The notes under the pieces were generated by a model, which searched no databases, had not been told where the DNA came from, and worked only from the letters and a program-made list of their open reading frames with translations. Of a stretch of DNA of 64,000 nt, positions 1 to 9,472 are shown piece by piece. How positions within the stretch are numbered: position 1 is the first letter of the stretch; the number at the start of each line of letters is the position of its first letter. The position numbers were made by a program, and so were the translations under genes. This stretch comes from Candidatus Atribacteria bacterium (GTDB taxonomy: Bacteria > Atribacterota > JS1 > SB-45 > 34-128), in contig DMCY01000028.1 of NCBI GenBank assembly GCA_003451675.1, forward strand, positions 1 to 64,000, written 5' to 3'.

Positions 1-21
1 GCTCCTGCTGGGGGAGTTTCA

Positions 22-50
22 TTGACAAATAAATAGGGGCGTGATAAAAT
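22..50 (+). promoter_or_regulatory. sigma-70 promoter of the ROK regulator gene
   Basis: TTGACA at 22-27 and TAAAAT at 45-50 are separated by exactly 17 bases, a near-consensus housekeeping promoter. The predicted transcription start falls in the inverted repeat just downstream, and the ROK gene starts at 93. Confidence 0.8.
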
Positions 51-52
51 AT

Positions 53-73
53 TTAGTAAGTATAGTGTACTAA
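53..73. promoter_or_regulatory. inverted-repeat operator upstream of the ROK gene
   Basis: TTAGTA (53-58) and TACTAA (68-73) form a perfect 6-bp inverted repeat with 9 bases between the arms. It sits directly downstream of the -10 box, where a bound repressor would block transcription. ROK regulators commonly autoregulate through such sites, so self-control by the gene at 93 is the simplest inference. Confidence 0.55.
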
Positions 74-92
74 CTAAAATTAAGGAGTTTCT

Positions 93-1244
93 ATGTTAGT
101 TCTAAAGCCAGAAGATACGCGAAAAAAAAACGCTATCACCTTGCTTCACCTTTTGCTAAAAGAGGATGGTATTTCACGGGTAGAATTGTCCCGGATAACT
201 GGTTTAACTAAAACTACTGTTTCGGCTATCATCAAAGGATTTAAAGATTCTGGCATTGTCGAAGAGTCAAACCAAATTTATACTGGCAATATAGGAAAAT
301 CTCCTATTCCTCTCCATATTAAAGAAGACGCAATTTATACAATAGGCATACATCTCAGCAGGCAAAGAGTGGAAACATTATTAATGGATACACAAATGAA
401 TATTATTACCTCCAATATTGGAGAAGATTATACAAGATTTGGTCCGGAAGGAGTCATTGATAGTTTATTTATTGATATTAATAAAATAATGGAATATGCG
501 AAAAAAAAGAGGATTGATATTGGAGCGGTTGGGATTGGAGTACCCGGACCTTTGGATGCCCAAACTGGTGTGGTAAAAGACCCACCAAAACTTAAAGGAT
601 GGAAAGATATTCCGTTAGGAAGTATTGTACAAAAGGAATACGGAATTCCTGTCTGGATAGAAAACGATGCCAATGTCTGCGCTTTAGCAGAGAAGTGGCT
701 GGGAAGTGGAAGAAATATACATAATTTTATCTATATACTTATAAATGAAGGCATAGGGGCTGGAGTCATTATTAATGATGAACTTTATCAGGGAACTTAT
801 GATTTTGTTGGGGAAATCGGACATTTTTTATGTTATGAGCAAGGGCAATTTCAGTATCTGGAGGACATTGCGGGAGTAGATGTCTTACTATATTTGGCTA
901 ATTCTCAGGGCTTGTCGGTAAGAAGTTTAGAAAAAATGGCTGAATTACTTCAACAAGATAATCAAATTGCTAAATCAATTGTGAAAAAGATAGCTACCTG
1001 GATAGGTTCTGCTATTGTGAATGCTATTCATATGGTTGGACCTCAGACTGTATTTGTTGGAGGAAAAATGGTTGTTTTGGGAGAACCTTTGATCCAACCG
1101 ATTAGAGAAATTGTAGCTCATTATTTATTCGGAGAACAAGCGGTGAACATTCAATTCTCCAGTATCTCGTCTAATGCAGTGCCTAGTGGGGCGGGAATTT
1201 ATGCTATGGTCCATTGGTTAGAAAAAAAGAGTTCGGAAATTTAA
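93..1244 (+). CDS. ROK-family (NagC/XylR-like) transcriptional repressor
   Basis: The protein has 383 aa. Residues about 14-60 form a winged helix-turn-helix (with GLTKTTVSAIIKGF), and the rest is a ROK sugar-kinase-like domain with a GIGVPGP motif near residue 148 and a C-terminal VGGK segment. The usual ROK zinc motif CxCGxxGCxE is not intact: the matching stretch after EIGH reads LCYEQGQFQYLED, with only one Cys, so zinc binding is probably lost. An AAGGAG ribosome site precedes the ATG. It lies directly upstream of a sugar ABC importer and probably represses it in response to a sugar or sugar phosphate. The effector is unknown. Confidence 0.88.
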   Translation: MLVLKPEDTRKKNAITLLHLLLKEDGISRVELSRITGLTKTTVSAIIKGFKDSGIVEESNQIYTGNIGKSPIPLHIKEDAIYTIGIHLSRQRVETLLMDTQMNIITSNIGEDYTRFGPEGVIDSLFIDINKIMEYAKKKRIDIGAVGIGVPGPLDAQTGVVKDPPKLKGWKDIPLGSIVQKEYGIPVWIENDANVCALAEKWLGSGRNIHNFIYILINEGIGAGVIINDELYQGTYDFVGEIGHFLCYEQGQFQYLEDIAGVDVLLYLANSQGLSVRSLEKMAELLQQDNQIAKSIVKKIATWIGSAIVNAIHMVGPQTVFVGGKMVVLGEPLIQPIREIVAHYLFGEQAVNIQFSSISSNAVPSGAGIYAMVHWLEKKSSEI

Positions 1245-1466
1245 AAAGTCTTATTAGTAAAAAATTTATAGTTTTTAAGAAAATTTCTTATATACAGGCA
1301 AAGCAAGGAAAAGCTAAGCGAGGTAACTTCACATCGAGTAAGATTAAAAAAATTAAAGGGGGTGAAAATAAAGGATAAAAAAATAGTAATTTACTATCTT
1401 GTTTTCAAAAATGTTTTTGAAACTATATTGAAGGAAGTAAATTTATTATTAATTAAGGAGAAAAAA

Positions 1467-2435
1467 ATGAAAAAGTTTATAATTGTTTTACTGTTAATCT
1501 GTTTAGTTTTGTCTTTTGCATCTACGATATATGCCGCTAAGTTGAGATTTGCCTTCATGCCCGGGATTGCTGATCCTTTCTACTTTACTATGGAAAAAGG
1601 TGCTAAAGCAAAGGCGGAAGAACTGGGTGTAGAATTGCTTGTTGGAGAATACCCTAAGGCTTGGGGACCAGAATATCAGGTACCAATATTAAAAGCTTTG
1701 GTTGCAAGAGGGGATATTGATTTACTCTTTACTGCTCCTACTTCCACAGAAGCCTTAATCCCTGTTCTGAAAGAAATCCACGATAGTGGTATTCCAGTTA
1801 TTACAGTTGATACCTATCTTGGTGATGGAGATTATACTAAACCCAGTAATTATAATTTCCCTCTTGCTTATATAGGGACAGATAACTTCCTGGGTGGTCA
1901 GGTAGTCGCCGGTCAACTAGCACTCATGCTGGGTGGAAAAGGGAAAGTATTTTTAGAAAATACCAACCCGGATGTATCCAGTGTAATGGGTAGAGAATTG
2001 GGTTTCCGAGCTGGAATAAAAATGTTCCCCGATATGGAGTTGGTAGGAGTAGAATATTGTCTTGATGTTCAGGAAACGGCTGTTGCCCAGGTTAATGCTG
2101 TTTTACAGAAACATCCTGATTTAGCTGGAGTGTTTGGGGTTAATGTGTTTAGTGCTCAAGGGGCTTATCAGGCTGTGGTTACTGCTGGATTAGAAGGTGC
2201 GGTTAAAATTGCAACCTGGGATGCGACGGAAATCTTAATCGAAGCTTTAAAAAGAGGTGAGGTGGATTTAATTTTAGCCCAGATGCCTGCAGAAATGGGA
2301 GCTTTATGTGTAGAATGGGGTGTCAAACACCTTACCGAAGGAGCAGAAATTCCTAAGAAAGTAATTCCGGGTTTCTTTGTTTTCACTCAAGAGAATGTCA
2401 ACGATCCGGAAGCACAGAAGTATATTTACAAATAA
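1467..2435 (+). CDS. sugar ABC transporter substrate-binding protein
   Basis: This is a periplasmic binding protein of the RbsB/type I sugar-binding fold (322 aa). The ATG at 1467 is chosen because AAGGAG lies 6 bases upstream and the protein then starts with a clean signal peptide (MKKFIIVLLL..., predicted cut after IYA). The open frame reaches back to a GTG at 1362, but that extension would put 35 unrelated residues in front of the signal. There is no lipobox Cys, so a soluble periplasmic protein is expected. Family features are the PFYFTMEKGAKA region and the hinge around VDTYLGDG. The permeases and ATPase that follow make this the specificity component of an importer. The sugar cannot be told from sequence alone. 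Confidence 0.88.
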   Translation: MKKFIIVLLLICLVLSFASTIYAAKLRFAFMPGIADPFYFTMEKGAKAKAEELGVELLVGEYPKAWGPEYQVPILKALVARGDIDLLFTAPTSTEALIPVLKEIHDSGIPVITVDTYLGDGDYTKPSNYNFPLAYIGTDNFLGGQVVAGQLALMLGGKGKVFLENTNPDVSSVMGRELGFRAGIKMFPDMELVGVEYCLDVQETAVAQVNAVLQKHPDLAGVFGVNVFSAQGAYQAVVTAGLEGAVKIATWDATEILIEALKRGEVDLILAQMPAEMGALCVEWGVKHLTEGAEIPKKVIPGFFVFTQENVNDPEAQKYIYK

Positions 2436-2466
2436 TTTTTTAAAGATCGAAAGTTTTAGACTTAAC

Positions 2467-2503
2467 ATATACGACAGGGGGTAAAATACTCCCTGTCGTA
2501 TAT
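2467..2503 (+). terminator. stem-loop between binding protein and permease genes
   Basis: A perfect 13-bp stem (2467-2479 with 2491-2503) closes an 11-base loop. No T-run follows, so it is less likely a full terminator than a transcript-stabilising or partially terminating hairpin. Such a structure between a binding-protein gene and its permeases usually lets the binding protein be made in excess. Confidence 0.6.
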
Positions 2504-2529
2504 TCTATCTAATATAAAAGGAAATTTTT

Positions 2530-3630
2530 ATGGCTAAGTCAAATAATGATTTTTTTATCGATTTTGAAAAACTTAGCAGAAATAGAACGATACTCTTGGT
2601 GGGTAGAAATTGGGTACTCATTTTTCTTATATTCATGTTAATTTTGTTCAGTTTTTTAGGAAAAAACTTCTTTAGTCTTAACAATTTTAATAATATTTTA
2701 TTAGGAGTCAGTTCTCTACTTTTATTAGCCGCTGGAGAAACTTTTGTGATTATTAGCGGAGGTATTGACCTTTCTATAGGTTTTGTTATGGGTTTTGTCT
2801 GTATTAGCTCTTCTATTATTATGCGAGATTTAAATGCAGCTGGTTACTCCTCAATTATTTCCATAATGACAGGTTCACTTGTCGGACTTTTATTAGGACT
2901 TATTCCAGGGTTTATTAATGGTTTTTTTGTGGCTAAACTAAGGGTACCTCCCTTTATTGCAACTTTAGGTATGTGGGGAATTGCCAATGGTTTAGCCTGG
3001 CGGCTTTGCGAAGGATTCCCTATTGGTTTTTTACCTTTGCAGGTACGAGACATTGGTAATGCCTACCTGGCTTATTTTTCTCCCAAGAAGGGCTTTTCCT
3101 TTTTGATGAAGCCTGAGCTGACCGAGAGAGGGGATATTTTAAGTTTAGTAAAAATTATTCCCATCTCTATTTTATTAATAACCTTTATTTTGGTTATATT
3201 TGCTTTTATTCTATCTCGCACCAGGTTTGGCCAGCATACCTATGCTATTGGTGGAAAAGTTGATGCAGCAATAAGGGCAGGTATTAATGTTCCCTTACAT
3301 TTGATTAAAATTTATATTATTTCTTCTTTTTTTGCAGCAGCAGCTGGGGTATTATTAGTTTTTAAATTGAATATGGGTGTGCATACCCAATATACTTCCA
3401 GCTATGAACTTTTTGCAATTGCAGCGGTAGTTATAGGCGGAGCAAGTCTTACCGGCGGTAAAGGAACAATCTGGGGTACTCTCATCGGTGTATTATTAAT
3501 TGGGACTTTAAATAATGGTTTGATGATGATGGGATTACCTATTTTTTATCGATATATCGCCACCGGTTGTATCTTAATTATTGCTATTTTGATTGATCAG
3601 TTCTTTCCGGAGTTGGTGTATAGAGAATGA
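2530..3630 (+). CDS. sugar ABC transporter permease (RbsC-like), first copy
   Basis: This 366-aa integral membrane protein belongs to the BPD_transp_2 family (ribose/xylose/AraH type). Several hydrophobic segments are visible, with the conserved GETFVIISGGIDLS block near residue 72, GxRVPPFIATLG-like text near residue 138, and the cytoplasmic coupling loop FGQHTYAIGG near residue 236. It is followed without a gap by a second, closely related permease whose ATG overlaps its stop codon. The pair probably forms a heterodimeric channel, unlike the homodimer of the E. coli ribose system. Confidence 0.88.
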   Translation: MAKSNNDFFIDFEKLSRNRTILLVGRNWVLIFLIFMLILFSFLGKNFFSLNNFNNILLGVSSLLLLAAGETFVIISGGIDLSIGFVMGFVCISSSIIMRDLNAAGYSSIISIMTGSLVGLLLGLIPGFINGFFVAKLRVPPFIATLGMWGIANGLAWRLCEGFPIGFLPLQVRDIGNAYLAYFSPKKGFSFLMKPELTERGDILSLVKIIPISILLITFILVIFAFILSRTRFGQHTYAIGGKVDAAIRAGINVPLHLIKIYIISSFFAAAAGVLLVFKLNMGVHTQYTSSYELFAIAAVVIGGASLTGGKGTIWGTLIGVLLIGTLNNGLMMMGLPIFYRYIATGCILIIAILIDQFFPELVYRE

Positions 3631-4706
3631 TTAATTTTAATAAAACAAGAGAAATAGGAATTAATATACTCAGAAGATGGATCTTAATCTTTCTAGTTGG
3701 GGAAATCGTATTTTTTAGTATTGTCGGAACGAATTATTTTAGTTTAAAGAATTTACAAAATATTCTGGTAGCTTCGACTACTGTGCTTTTATTAGCTACG
3801 GGAGAAACTTTTGTTATTATTACCGGGGGTATTGACTTATCTATTGGGTTTATGGTTGGGTTTAGTTCGGTAGTAAGCGCAAAAGTGATGGTTGATTTAT
3901 GGATAGCAGGATTTTCTCAATCTGTAGCAATAACGATTGGTATATTAGCTGCTCTTTTGTTAGGACTCATTCCGGGGTTTATTAATGGATTTTTAGTGGC
4001 AAAATTAAGAGTACCCCCTTTTATTGCAACTTTTGGTATGTATGGTATTGCTTATGGATTTGCCGAGATTATCTGTAATAATGTGCCAATCCATGGTTTA
4101 CCTACTTCTTTAGGGTCACTAGGTCATGGTTATTTGTTCTACTGGTTACCGGGAAAACTTTTTAGTTTTCTGAGTTGGCCAGAAAACCTGAGCAGAGAAG
4201 AATTAAAACATTTGGTATCGATTGTTCCTAACGTGACAATTATTACTTTTATTTTTATTGGTATTTTTGCTTTTATTCTGGCTAAAACTAAATTTGGTCA
4301 ACATACCTATGCCATAGGTGGAAACATTAATGCAGCAGAAAGAGCAGGAGTTAATGTAAAAGCCCATTTAATTAAGGTTTATATGATATCTTCATTTTTT
4401 GCCTCTCTTGCCGGAGTTATGTATGTATTGCGATTTATCACCGGCAGGGCTCCTGCCGGTAGTGCCCGTTTACTGGATGCCGTGGTGGCGGTGGTTATTG
4501 GTGGAGCCAGTTTAAGTGGTGGCAAAGGTACAATAATGGGCACAGTTATCGGTGCTCTAATTATTGGTGTATTAGAGATAGGTTTGGTAAACTTAAGTAT
4601 TCCTACTTATAATTTGCATATAGCTGTTGGTTGTATACTTATCTTTGCTGTATTAGTCGATCAGTTTTCACCTAAATTAATACATAAAGAAGAGGAAATT
4701 GGATAG
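3627..4706 (+). CDS. sugar ABC transporter permease (RbsC-like), second copy
   Basis: This 359-aa paralogue of the preceding permease has the same blocks (GETFVIITGGIDLS, LRVPPFIATFG, FGQHTYAIGG). Its start overlaps the upstream stop by 4 bases (ATGA), so the two are translationally coupled. The two permeases probably arose by tandem duplication and have since diverged, mainly in the loop between residues about 150 and 190. It is a partner of the ATPase at 4715. Confidence 0.88.
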   Translation: MINFNKTREIGINILRRWILIFLVGEIVFFSIVGTNYFSLKNLQNILVASTTVLLLATGETFVIITGGIDLSIGFMVGFSSVVSAKVMVDLWIAGFSQSVAITIGILAALLLGLIPGFINGFLVAKLRVPPFIATFGMYGIAYGFAEIICNNVPIHGLPTSLGSLGHGYLFYWLPGKLFSFLSWPENLSREELKHLVSIVPNVTIITFIFIGIFAFILAKTKFGQHTYAIGGNINAAERAGVNVKAHLIKVYMISSFFASLAGVMYVLRFITGRAPAGSARLLDAVVAVVIGGASLSGGKGTIMGTVIGALIIGVLEIGLVNLSIPTYNLHIAVGCILIFAVLVDQFSPKLIHKEEEIG

Positions 4707-4714
4707 GGGAGGGT

Positions 4715-5494
4715 ATGATGGAACCCATATTAGAAGTAAAGAATATTACCAAGAGGTTTGGTGGTTTAACAGCAGTTGATAATCTCGATATGCAAATTTA
4801 TCCTGGGGAAGTTGTTGGTATTTTAGGTGATAATGGAGCAGGCAAATCAACTTTGATCAAAGTAATCTCTGGGGTATATCAAGCAGATGCAGGTCAGATA
4901 TTTTTTGAAGGACGCAGGATAAAAATCAGTAATCCAATGGAAGCATTGAAAATCGGGATAGAAACTATCTATCAGGATTTAGCTTTAGCTGAAAATATGA
5001 ACGTTTATTCTAATGTCTTTTTAGGTCGAGAAAAATTAAAGAAATTTTTGAATTTCATTGACATTTTAGATCACGATTATATGCTAAAAGAATCTAAAAA
5101 AGTGTTAAATCGCTTAGATATTAACATTCCTTCTTTGAAAAATAAGATCAGTACACTCTCTGGAGGAGAACGACAGGCTGTAGCTATATCTCGCTCTATT
5201 TATTGGAATGCAAAGTTGTTAATTATGGATGAGCCTACCGCAGCTTTGGGAGTGGCAGAACAGAAAAAAGTATTAAATTTGGTAAAGACTTTAAGTTCTC
5301 AGGGAGTTTCTATTATTATTATCAGTCATCAGATGCATGATGTATTTTCCGTTGCTACAAGACTGTTAATTATGCGACGGGGCAAGAAGGTAGCTGAAAG
5401 GATTACAAAAAAGACTAACGCTGATGAAGTAGTTGGTTTAATTGTAGGTTCATTACCCGGGGATTATATAGAAGCCATTGAGGAAAAAAAATAA
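4715..5494 (+). CDS. sugar ABC transporter ATP-binding protein, single domain
   Basis: This 259-aa ATPase has Walker A GDNGAGKST at residues 38-46, signature LSGGERQ near 149 and Walker B LLIMDEPTAALG near 169. Sugar importers of the RbsA/MglA class normally carry two fused ATPase domains (about 500 aa); here only one domain is present, so it must dimerise. A GGGGAGGG ribosome site precedes two adjacent ATGs (4715 and 4718). It ends the importer operon, which needs only the four genes 1467-5494. Confidence 0.88.
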   Translation: MMEPILEVKNITKRFGGLTAVDNLDMQIYPGEVVGILGDNGAGKSTLIKVISGVYQADAGQIFFEGRRIKISNPMEALKIGIETIYQDLALAENMNVYSNVFLGREKLKKFLNFIDILDHDYMLKESKKVLNRLDINIPSLKNKISTLSGGERQAVAISRSIYWNAKLLIMDEPTAALGVAEQKKVLNLVKTLSSQGVSIIIISHQMHDVFSVATRLLIMRRGKKVAERITKKTNADEVVGLIVGSLPGDYIEAIEEKK

Positions 5495-5669
5495 AAAACC
5501 AGAAGACTTAGAAGATTCATCGAAATTAAAGAAGTTAAATCTAAATTAATAAAAATAATTCCATTTATGTTAGATTCGTCATTTATACAGCAGTTAAGGA
5601 GCAATTGAAAGACTGAATTTTAAAAAGTTATGACTCGGATGAGTTTTTGGGTATAATTGCTTGTACCCT

Positions 5670-5741
5670 TGCTCGGTAGCTCAACGGTGGAGCATCCGGC
5701 TGTTAACCGGAGGGTTGTAGGTTCGAATCCTACCCGGGGAG
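5670..5741 (+). tRNA. tRNA-Asn (anticodon GTT)
   Basis: A full cloverleaf can be drawn: D-stem GCTC/GAGC, anticodon stem TCCGG/CCGGA with loop CTGTTAA (anticodon GTT at 5702-5704), T-stem GTAGG/CCTAC with loop TTCGAAT. The acceptor stem is TGCTCGG with CCGGGGA, which leaves a G2-G71 mismatch and one T-G wobble; T1-A72 and discriminator G73 are typical of bacterial tRNA-Asn. The 3' CCA is not encoded (CAA follows the discriminator). Confidence 0.9.
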
Positions 5742-5802
5742 CAAAGAAAATACCAGCCCTTTAGTTTGAATATTGAAGAGCTTTTTTATTTTATTTGAAA
5801 AA

Positions 5803-5829
5803 GAAGGATTTTTAAATATATTGTCGAAT
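5803..5829 (+). promoter_or_regulatory. sigma-H-type promoter upstream of mtlD
   Basis: GAAGGATTT (5803-5811), 11 bases, then GTCGAAT (5823-5829) fits the B. subtilis sigma-H consensus RNAGGAWWW-N11-12-RNNGAAT at every defined position. It lies 118 bases before the mtlD start. Four similar elements occur in this window. Confidence 0.6.
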
Positions 5830-5947
5830 AATAAAATAGTATAAAAAGAAATGCATCTAAAAAGTAATTTTTGGTTGAGGTCTCAATTTTCCATATAATT
5901 CCATATAATAAGTTAGAAAATTATTTTATATAGAGCCGTGGAAGAGA

Positions 5948-7144
5948 ATGATGAATAAAAAAAAGATGATTCAATTTGGGGCAGGGAATATTGGGAGATC
6001 ATTTATTGGTCAGTTATTTTCCCGCTCGGGATACGAAGTCGTTTTTGTTGATATTAATGAAGAGTTGGTAAAGGAACTAAATAAAAAAAGAGTATATAAA
6101 TTAATAATAAAGAGGAATGAACTTCCCGATGAAATTATTTTAATAGAAAATATAAGGGCTATAGATAGTTTTGATAAAGAGGCAGTTATTCGGGAAATAG
6201 CAGATGCGGATATTATTGCTACAGCAGTCGGAAAACATGCCTTACTCCAAATTGTTCCGGTAATTGCTCAAGGGCTTCAATTAAGATATAAAGAGAGAGG
6301 AAAAAATCCTTTAGATATTATTATTGCCGAGAATTTGAGGAATGCAGCAGACTATTTTAGAAAGGAACTAAAAATTTATCTTCCACAAGAGTATCCGTTT
6401 GATGAATTGGTTGGATTAATAGAATCAAGTATAGGGAAGATGGTTCCTCTTATAAAAGAGGAGGATAAAAAAAGGGATTTGGTGTGGATATATGCCGAGC
6501 CTTATAATACTCTTATTGTAGATAAAAAAGGGTTTAAGAATCCCCTTCCTCAGGTTAGGGATCTCTGGGCTGTTGAAAATATCAAAGCCTATGTAGATAG
6601 AAAACTTTTCATCCATAATCTTGGTCATTCTGCGTCAGCTTATTTTGGCTATCAATATGACTCAGAAATGACTTTTATATATGAAGCATTAGAAGTATCG
6701 GAAATTTATAAAACTGTGCGGGAATGTATGAGCCAATCAGCAGTGGCTTTGAGTAGGGCATATCCTAAGGATCTAACTCTACAGGATTTACAAAACCATA
6801 TTGATGATCTACTTTTTAGATTTCAAAATAGATCATTAGGAGATACTATTTTTCGAGTAGGTAGAGATTTGTATCGTAAGTTAGATAAAAATGAAAGATT
6901 AGTAGGACCAATGCTTTTGGCGCAAGAACAAGGTACCCCTTATAATAAGATCAAAAGTGCATTTTATGCTGCTTTAGAATTTAAAGCAAAAGACGAGAAA
7001 GGGGAAATGTATCCCCTGGATAAAATATTTTTTGAGCGAGAATATCCAAGGGGATTAGAAAATATATTAAGAAGTGTTTGTCATTTATCTAGTCATCAGG
7101 AGAAAGAAGCAAAAATTATGAAAGAAATAACAAAAGGAATCTAA
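5948..7144 (+). CDS. mtlD: mannitol-1-phosphate 5-dehydrogenase family protein
   Basis: This is a 398-aa member of the mannitol dehydrogenase long-chain family, which interconverts hexitol phosphate and ketose phosphate with NAD. The N-terminal nucleotide-binding motif GAGNIGR is at residues 11-17, and the family's catalytic block (K..IHNLGHS.SAYFG) lies around 218-235. The length is normal for MtlD (about 385 aa). It starts a cluster with a PfkB kinase and three sugar isomerase-type proteins. No mannitol PTS is visible here, so the physiological substrate may be another sugar phosphate delivered by the kinase or importer. Confidence 0.85.
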   Translation: MMNKKKMIQFGAGNIGRSFIGQLFSRSGYEVVFVDINEELVKELNKKRVYKLIIKRNELPDEIILIENIRAIDSFDKEAVIREIADADIIATAVGKHALLQIVPVIAQGLQLRYKERGKNPLDIIIAENLRNAADYFRKELKIYLPQEYPFDELVGLIESSIGKMVPLIKEEDKKRDLVWIYAEPYNTLIVDKKGFKNPLPQVRDLWAVENIKAYVDRKLFIHNLGHSASAYFGYQYDSEMTFIYEALEVSEIYKTVRECMSQSAVALSRAYPKDLTLQDLQNHIDDLLFRFQNRSLGDTIFRVGRDLYRKLDKNERLVGPMLLAQEQGTPYNKIKSAFYAALEFKAKDEKGEMYPLDKIFFEREYPRGLENILRSVCHLSSHQEKEAKIMKEITKGI

Positions 7145-7185
7145 ATTAACAAAAATATTTTATATTTTTCAAATGGGAGAATTTT

Positions 7186-8337
7186 ATGGATATAATAGTT
7201 GCTGGTCATATTTGTTTAGATATTATACCGGATTGGAGGACAGGAACTATTAAAAATATTGTTCCTGGACATATTCTGGAAATGGCGGGATTAAAATTAT
7301 CAACTGGGGGAGCTGTTGCAAATGCGGGAATAACTCTTAAAAAATTGGGTATTAGTACAACTTTGTTAGGAAAAATTGGGTCAGATGCCTTTGGGAAGGT
7401 TATTTTAGAGATTTTACAGAAAGAAGACAAAACTTTGGTGGGAAATATGATTATTAGCAAAGATGAGATTTCTTCTTATACTATTGTTTTAAACCCACCA
7501 GATACTGATCGGGTCTTTTTACATTATCCTGGACCTAATCATACCTTTACTGCGAATGATATTCTTTATGAAAAAATAAAAAGCGGCTGCATATTCCATT
7601 TCGGATACCCTCCTTTAATGAAGAAATTTTACGAAAACGCGGGAGAAGAACTGGTAAAAATGTTTCGAAAAGTTAGAAAGATGAATATAATTACCAGTTT
7701 GGATATGGCTATGCCAGATCCTGAATCTCCTGCCGGTAAAATAGATTGGTATAAATTTTTTAAAAATGTTTTACCTATGGTAGATATTTTTATGCCCAGT
7801 ATTGATGAATTGTTGTATATGCTAAATCCGGAGAAATTTTATAAAATTTCAGAGAAGAAAGAAAGAATTGATGTTTTACTATTAGATCAAATAGCTAAGC
7901 AATTAATTGATTATGGAGCAAGTGTAGTTGCAATAAAACTTGGTAACCAGGGTCTATATTTGAGAACACACCAAATAGAAAAAAGTAATTTATCGAGGAT
8001 AATTAACCCCAGCCAGTGGAATTATCGTCATCTTTTATCTCCTTGTTTTGCTACAAAAGTTAAAGGAACTACCGGAACCGGGGATGCTACTATTGCTGGA
8101 TTTTTAGCTCAACTTTTAAATGGAGGAGAACCAGAAAAGGTAATTACCTTAGCTACTGCAGTAGGTGCCTGTTGTGTAGAAGCGGTCGATGCTACCGGAG
8201 GAATTCGACCTTTGCCTGAAGTTGTAAAGAGAGTAGAGTCTGGGTGGGAGCGCCTACCACTTTCTGTATCGACAAACAATTGGAAATATGATTGTCAATA
8301 TAAGATATGGAAGGGTCCCCAAGACGGGGTTAGATAA
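7186..8337 (+). CDS. PfkB-family carbohydrate kinase
   Basis: This 383-aa sugar kinase of the ribokinase family has the N-terminal GGAVANAGITLKKLG motif (residues about 44-58) and the C-terminal anion-hole motif GTTGTGDATIAGF with the catalytic Asp of GTGD near residue 299. It is longer than most family members (about 310 aa), with extra sequence around residues 215-290. It sits 41 bases after mtlD. A role phosphorylating the sugar produced by the neighbouring isomerases is likely; the exact sugar is unknown. Confidence 0.85.
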   Translation: MDIIVAGHICLDIIPDWRTGTIKNIVPGHILEMAGLKLSTGGAVANAGITLKKLGISTTLLGKIGSDAFGKVILEILQKEDKTLVGNMIISKDEISSYTIVLNPPDTDRVFLHYPGPNHTFTANDILYEKIKSGCIFHFGYPPLMKKFYENAGEELVKMFRKVRKMNIITSLDMAMPDPESPAGKIDWYKFFKNVLPMVDIFMPSIDELLYMLNPEKFYKISEKKERIDVLLLDQIAKQLIDYGASVVAIKLGNQGLYLRTHQIEKSNLSRIINPSQWNYRHLLSPCFATKVKGTTGTGDATIAGFLAQLLNGGEPEKVITLATAVGACCVEAVDATGGIRPLPEVVKRVESGWERLPLSVSTNNWKYDCQYKIWKGPQDGVR

Positions 8338-8370
8338 TTATTTTTTAATTTTAAAAAGTAATGAGAATAG

Positions 8371-8919
<549 letters not shown>

Positions 8920-9472
8920 TTTTTTTATTTTTAAAGATTTTGAGTTTATAAAGAAAGTAAGTTTGTCTCTTCATCACGATAAGTAAAGCTTAGAGATTCA
9001 ATAGCTGCTGCTAACTTTAGAGGGTATACCTTTTATTCCAATCCAATAACTAATTATTCAGATACGATGTTTTGTCACCGTTTAAAGAAATATCAAAGGG
9101 GATGGAGCAAGGGTGCATTAGTTAATAAAAGAAACCAATTAGGACTCTGTGTCTACTATGTTGTAACATCAATGTAATTGGAAATTTTATTGTTTTAAAA
9201 GTAAATTTAAAATTGAAAAACACAAATAATATTTTTCTGTACTATCTTAATATCTGGTACATTATGATATTTGTAAAAAAAATTGTGATAAAAATAACTT
9301 TTTTAACTTTTTTAAAAGTATTTTTAAAAAGATTAGAAACAAAAGAAGGATTTTTTGAATTTATGTCGTATTATATTTATTAGAGTTCTAAAATTGTTAA
9401 TTATTTCAAATAATTTGTTAATTATACATAAAATTATTCTTTTAAAAATATTCAAAATATGGGGAGGAAAAA
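8920..9472. other. 553-base non-coding stretch with a possible gene remnant
   Basis: One plus-strand frame is open without a plausible start from about 8986 to the stop at about 9176 (around 63 codons; contains the text KKYQRGWSKGALVNKRNQL). I do not recognise it; it may be a decayed gene or chance. The rest is AT-rich. The sigma-H-type element at 9345-9371 lies at the right end. A longer frame beginning at 9355 overlaps that element and the next gene and is not credible. Confidence 0.35.
9345..9371 (+). promoter_or_regulatory. sigma-H-type promoter upstream of the AllA-like gene
   Basis: GAAGGATTT (9345-9353), 11 bases, GTCGTAT (9365-9371): one mismatch (GTAT for GAAT) from the sigma-H consensus. 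It is 101 bases before the gene at 9473. Confidence 0.5.

Larger units (their letters stand above)
5495..5947. other. intergenic region holding tRNA-Asn and a sigma-H-type promoter
   Basis: Apart from the tRNA gene (5670-5741) and the promoter-like element at 5803-5829, this stretch is AT-rich with no open frame of note and no clear terminator after the ATPase gene. Confidence 0.6.

Noticed and set aside
1362..1466. Upstream GTG start of the sugar-binding protein
   Set aside because: It would add 35 residues before a normal signal peptide, while the ATG at 1467 has a good ribosome site.
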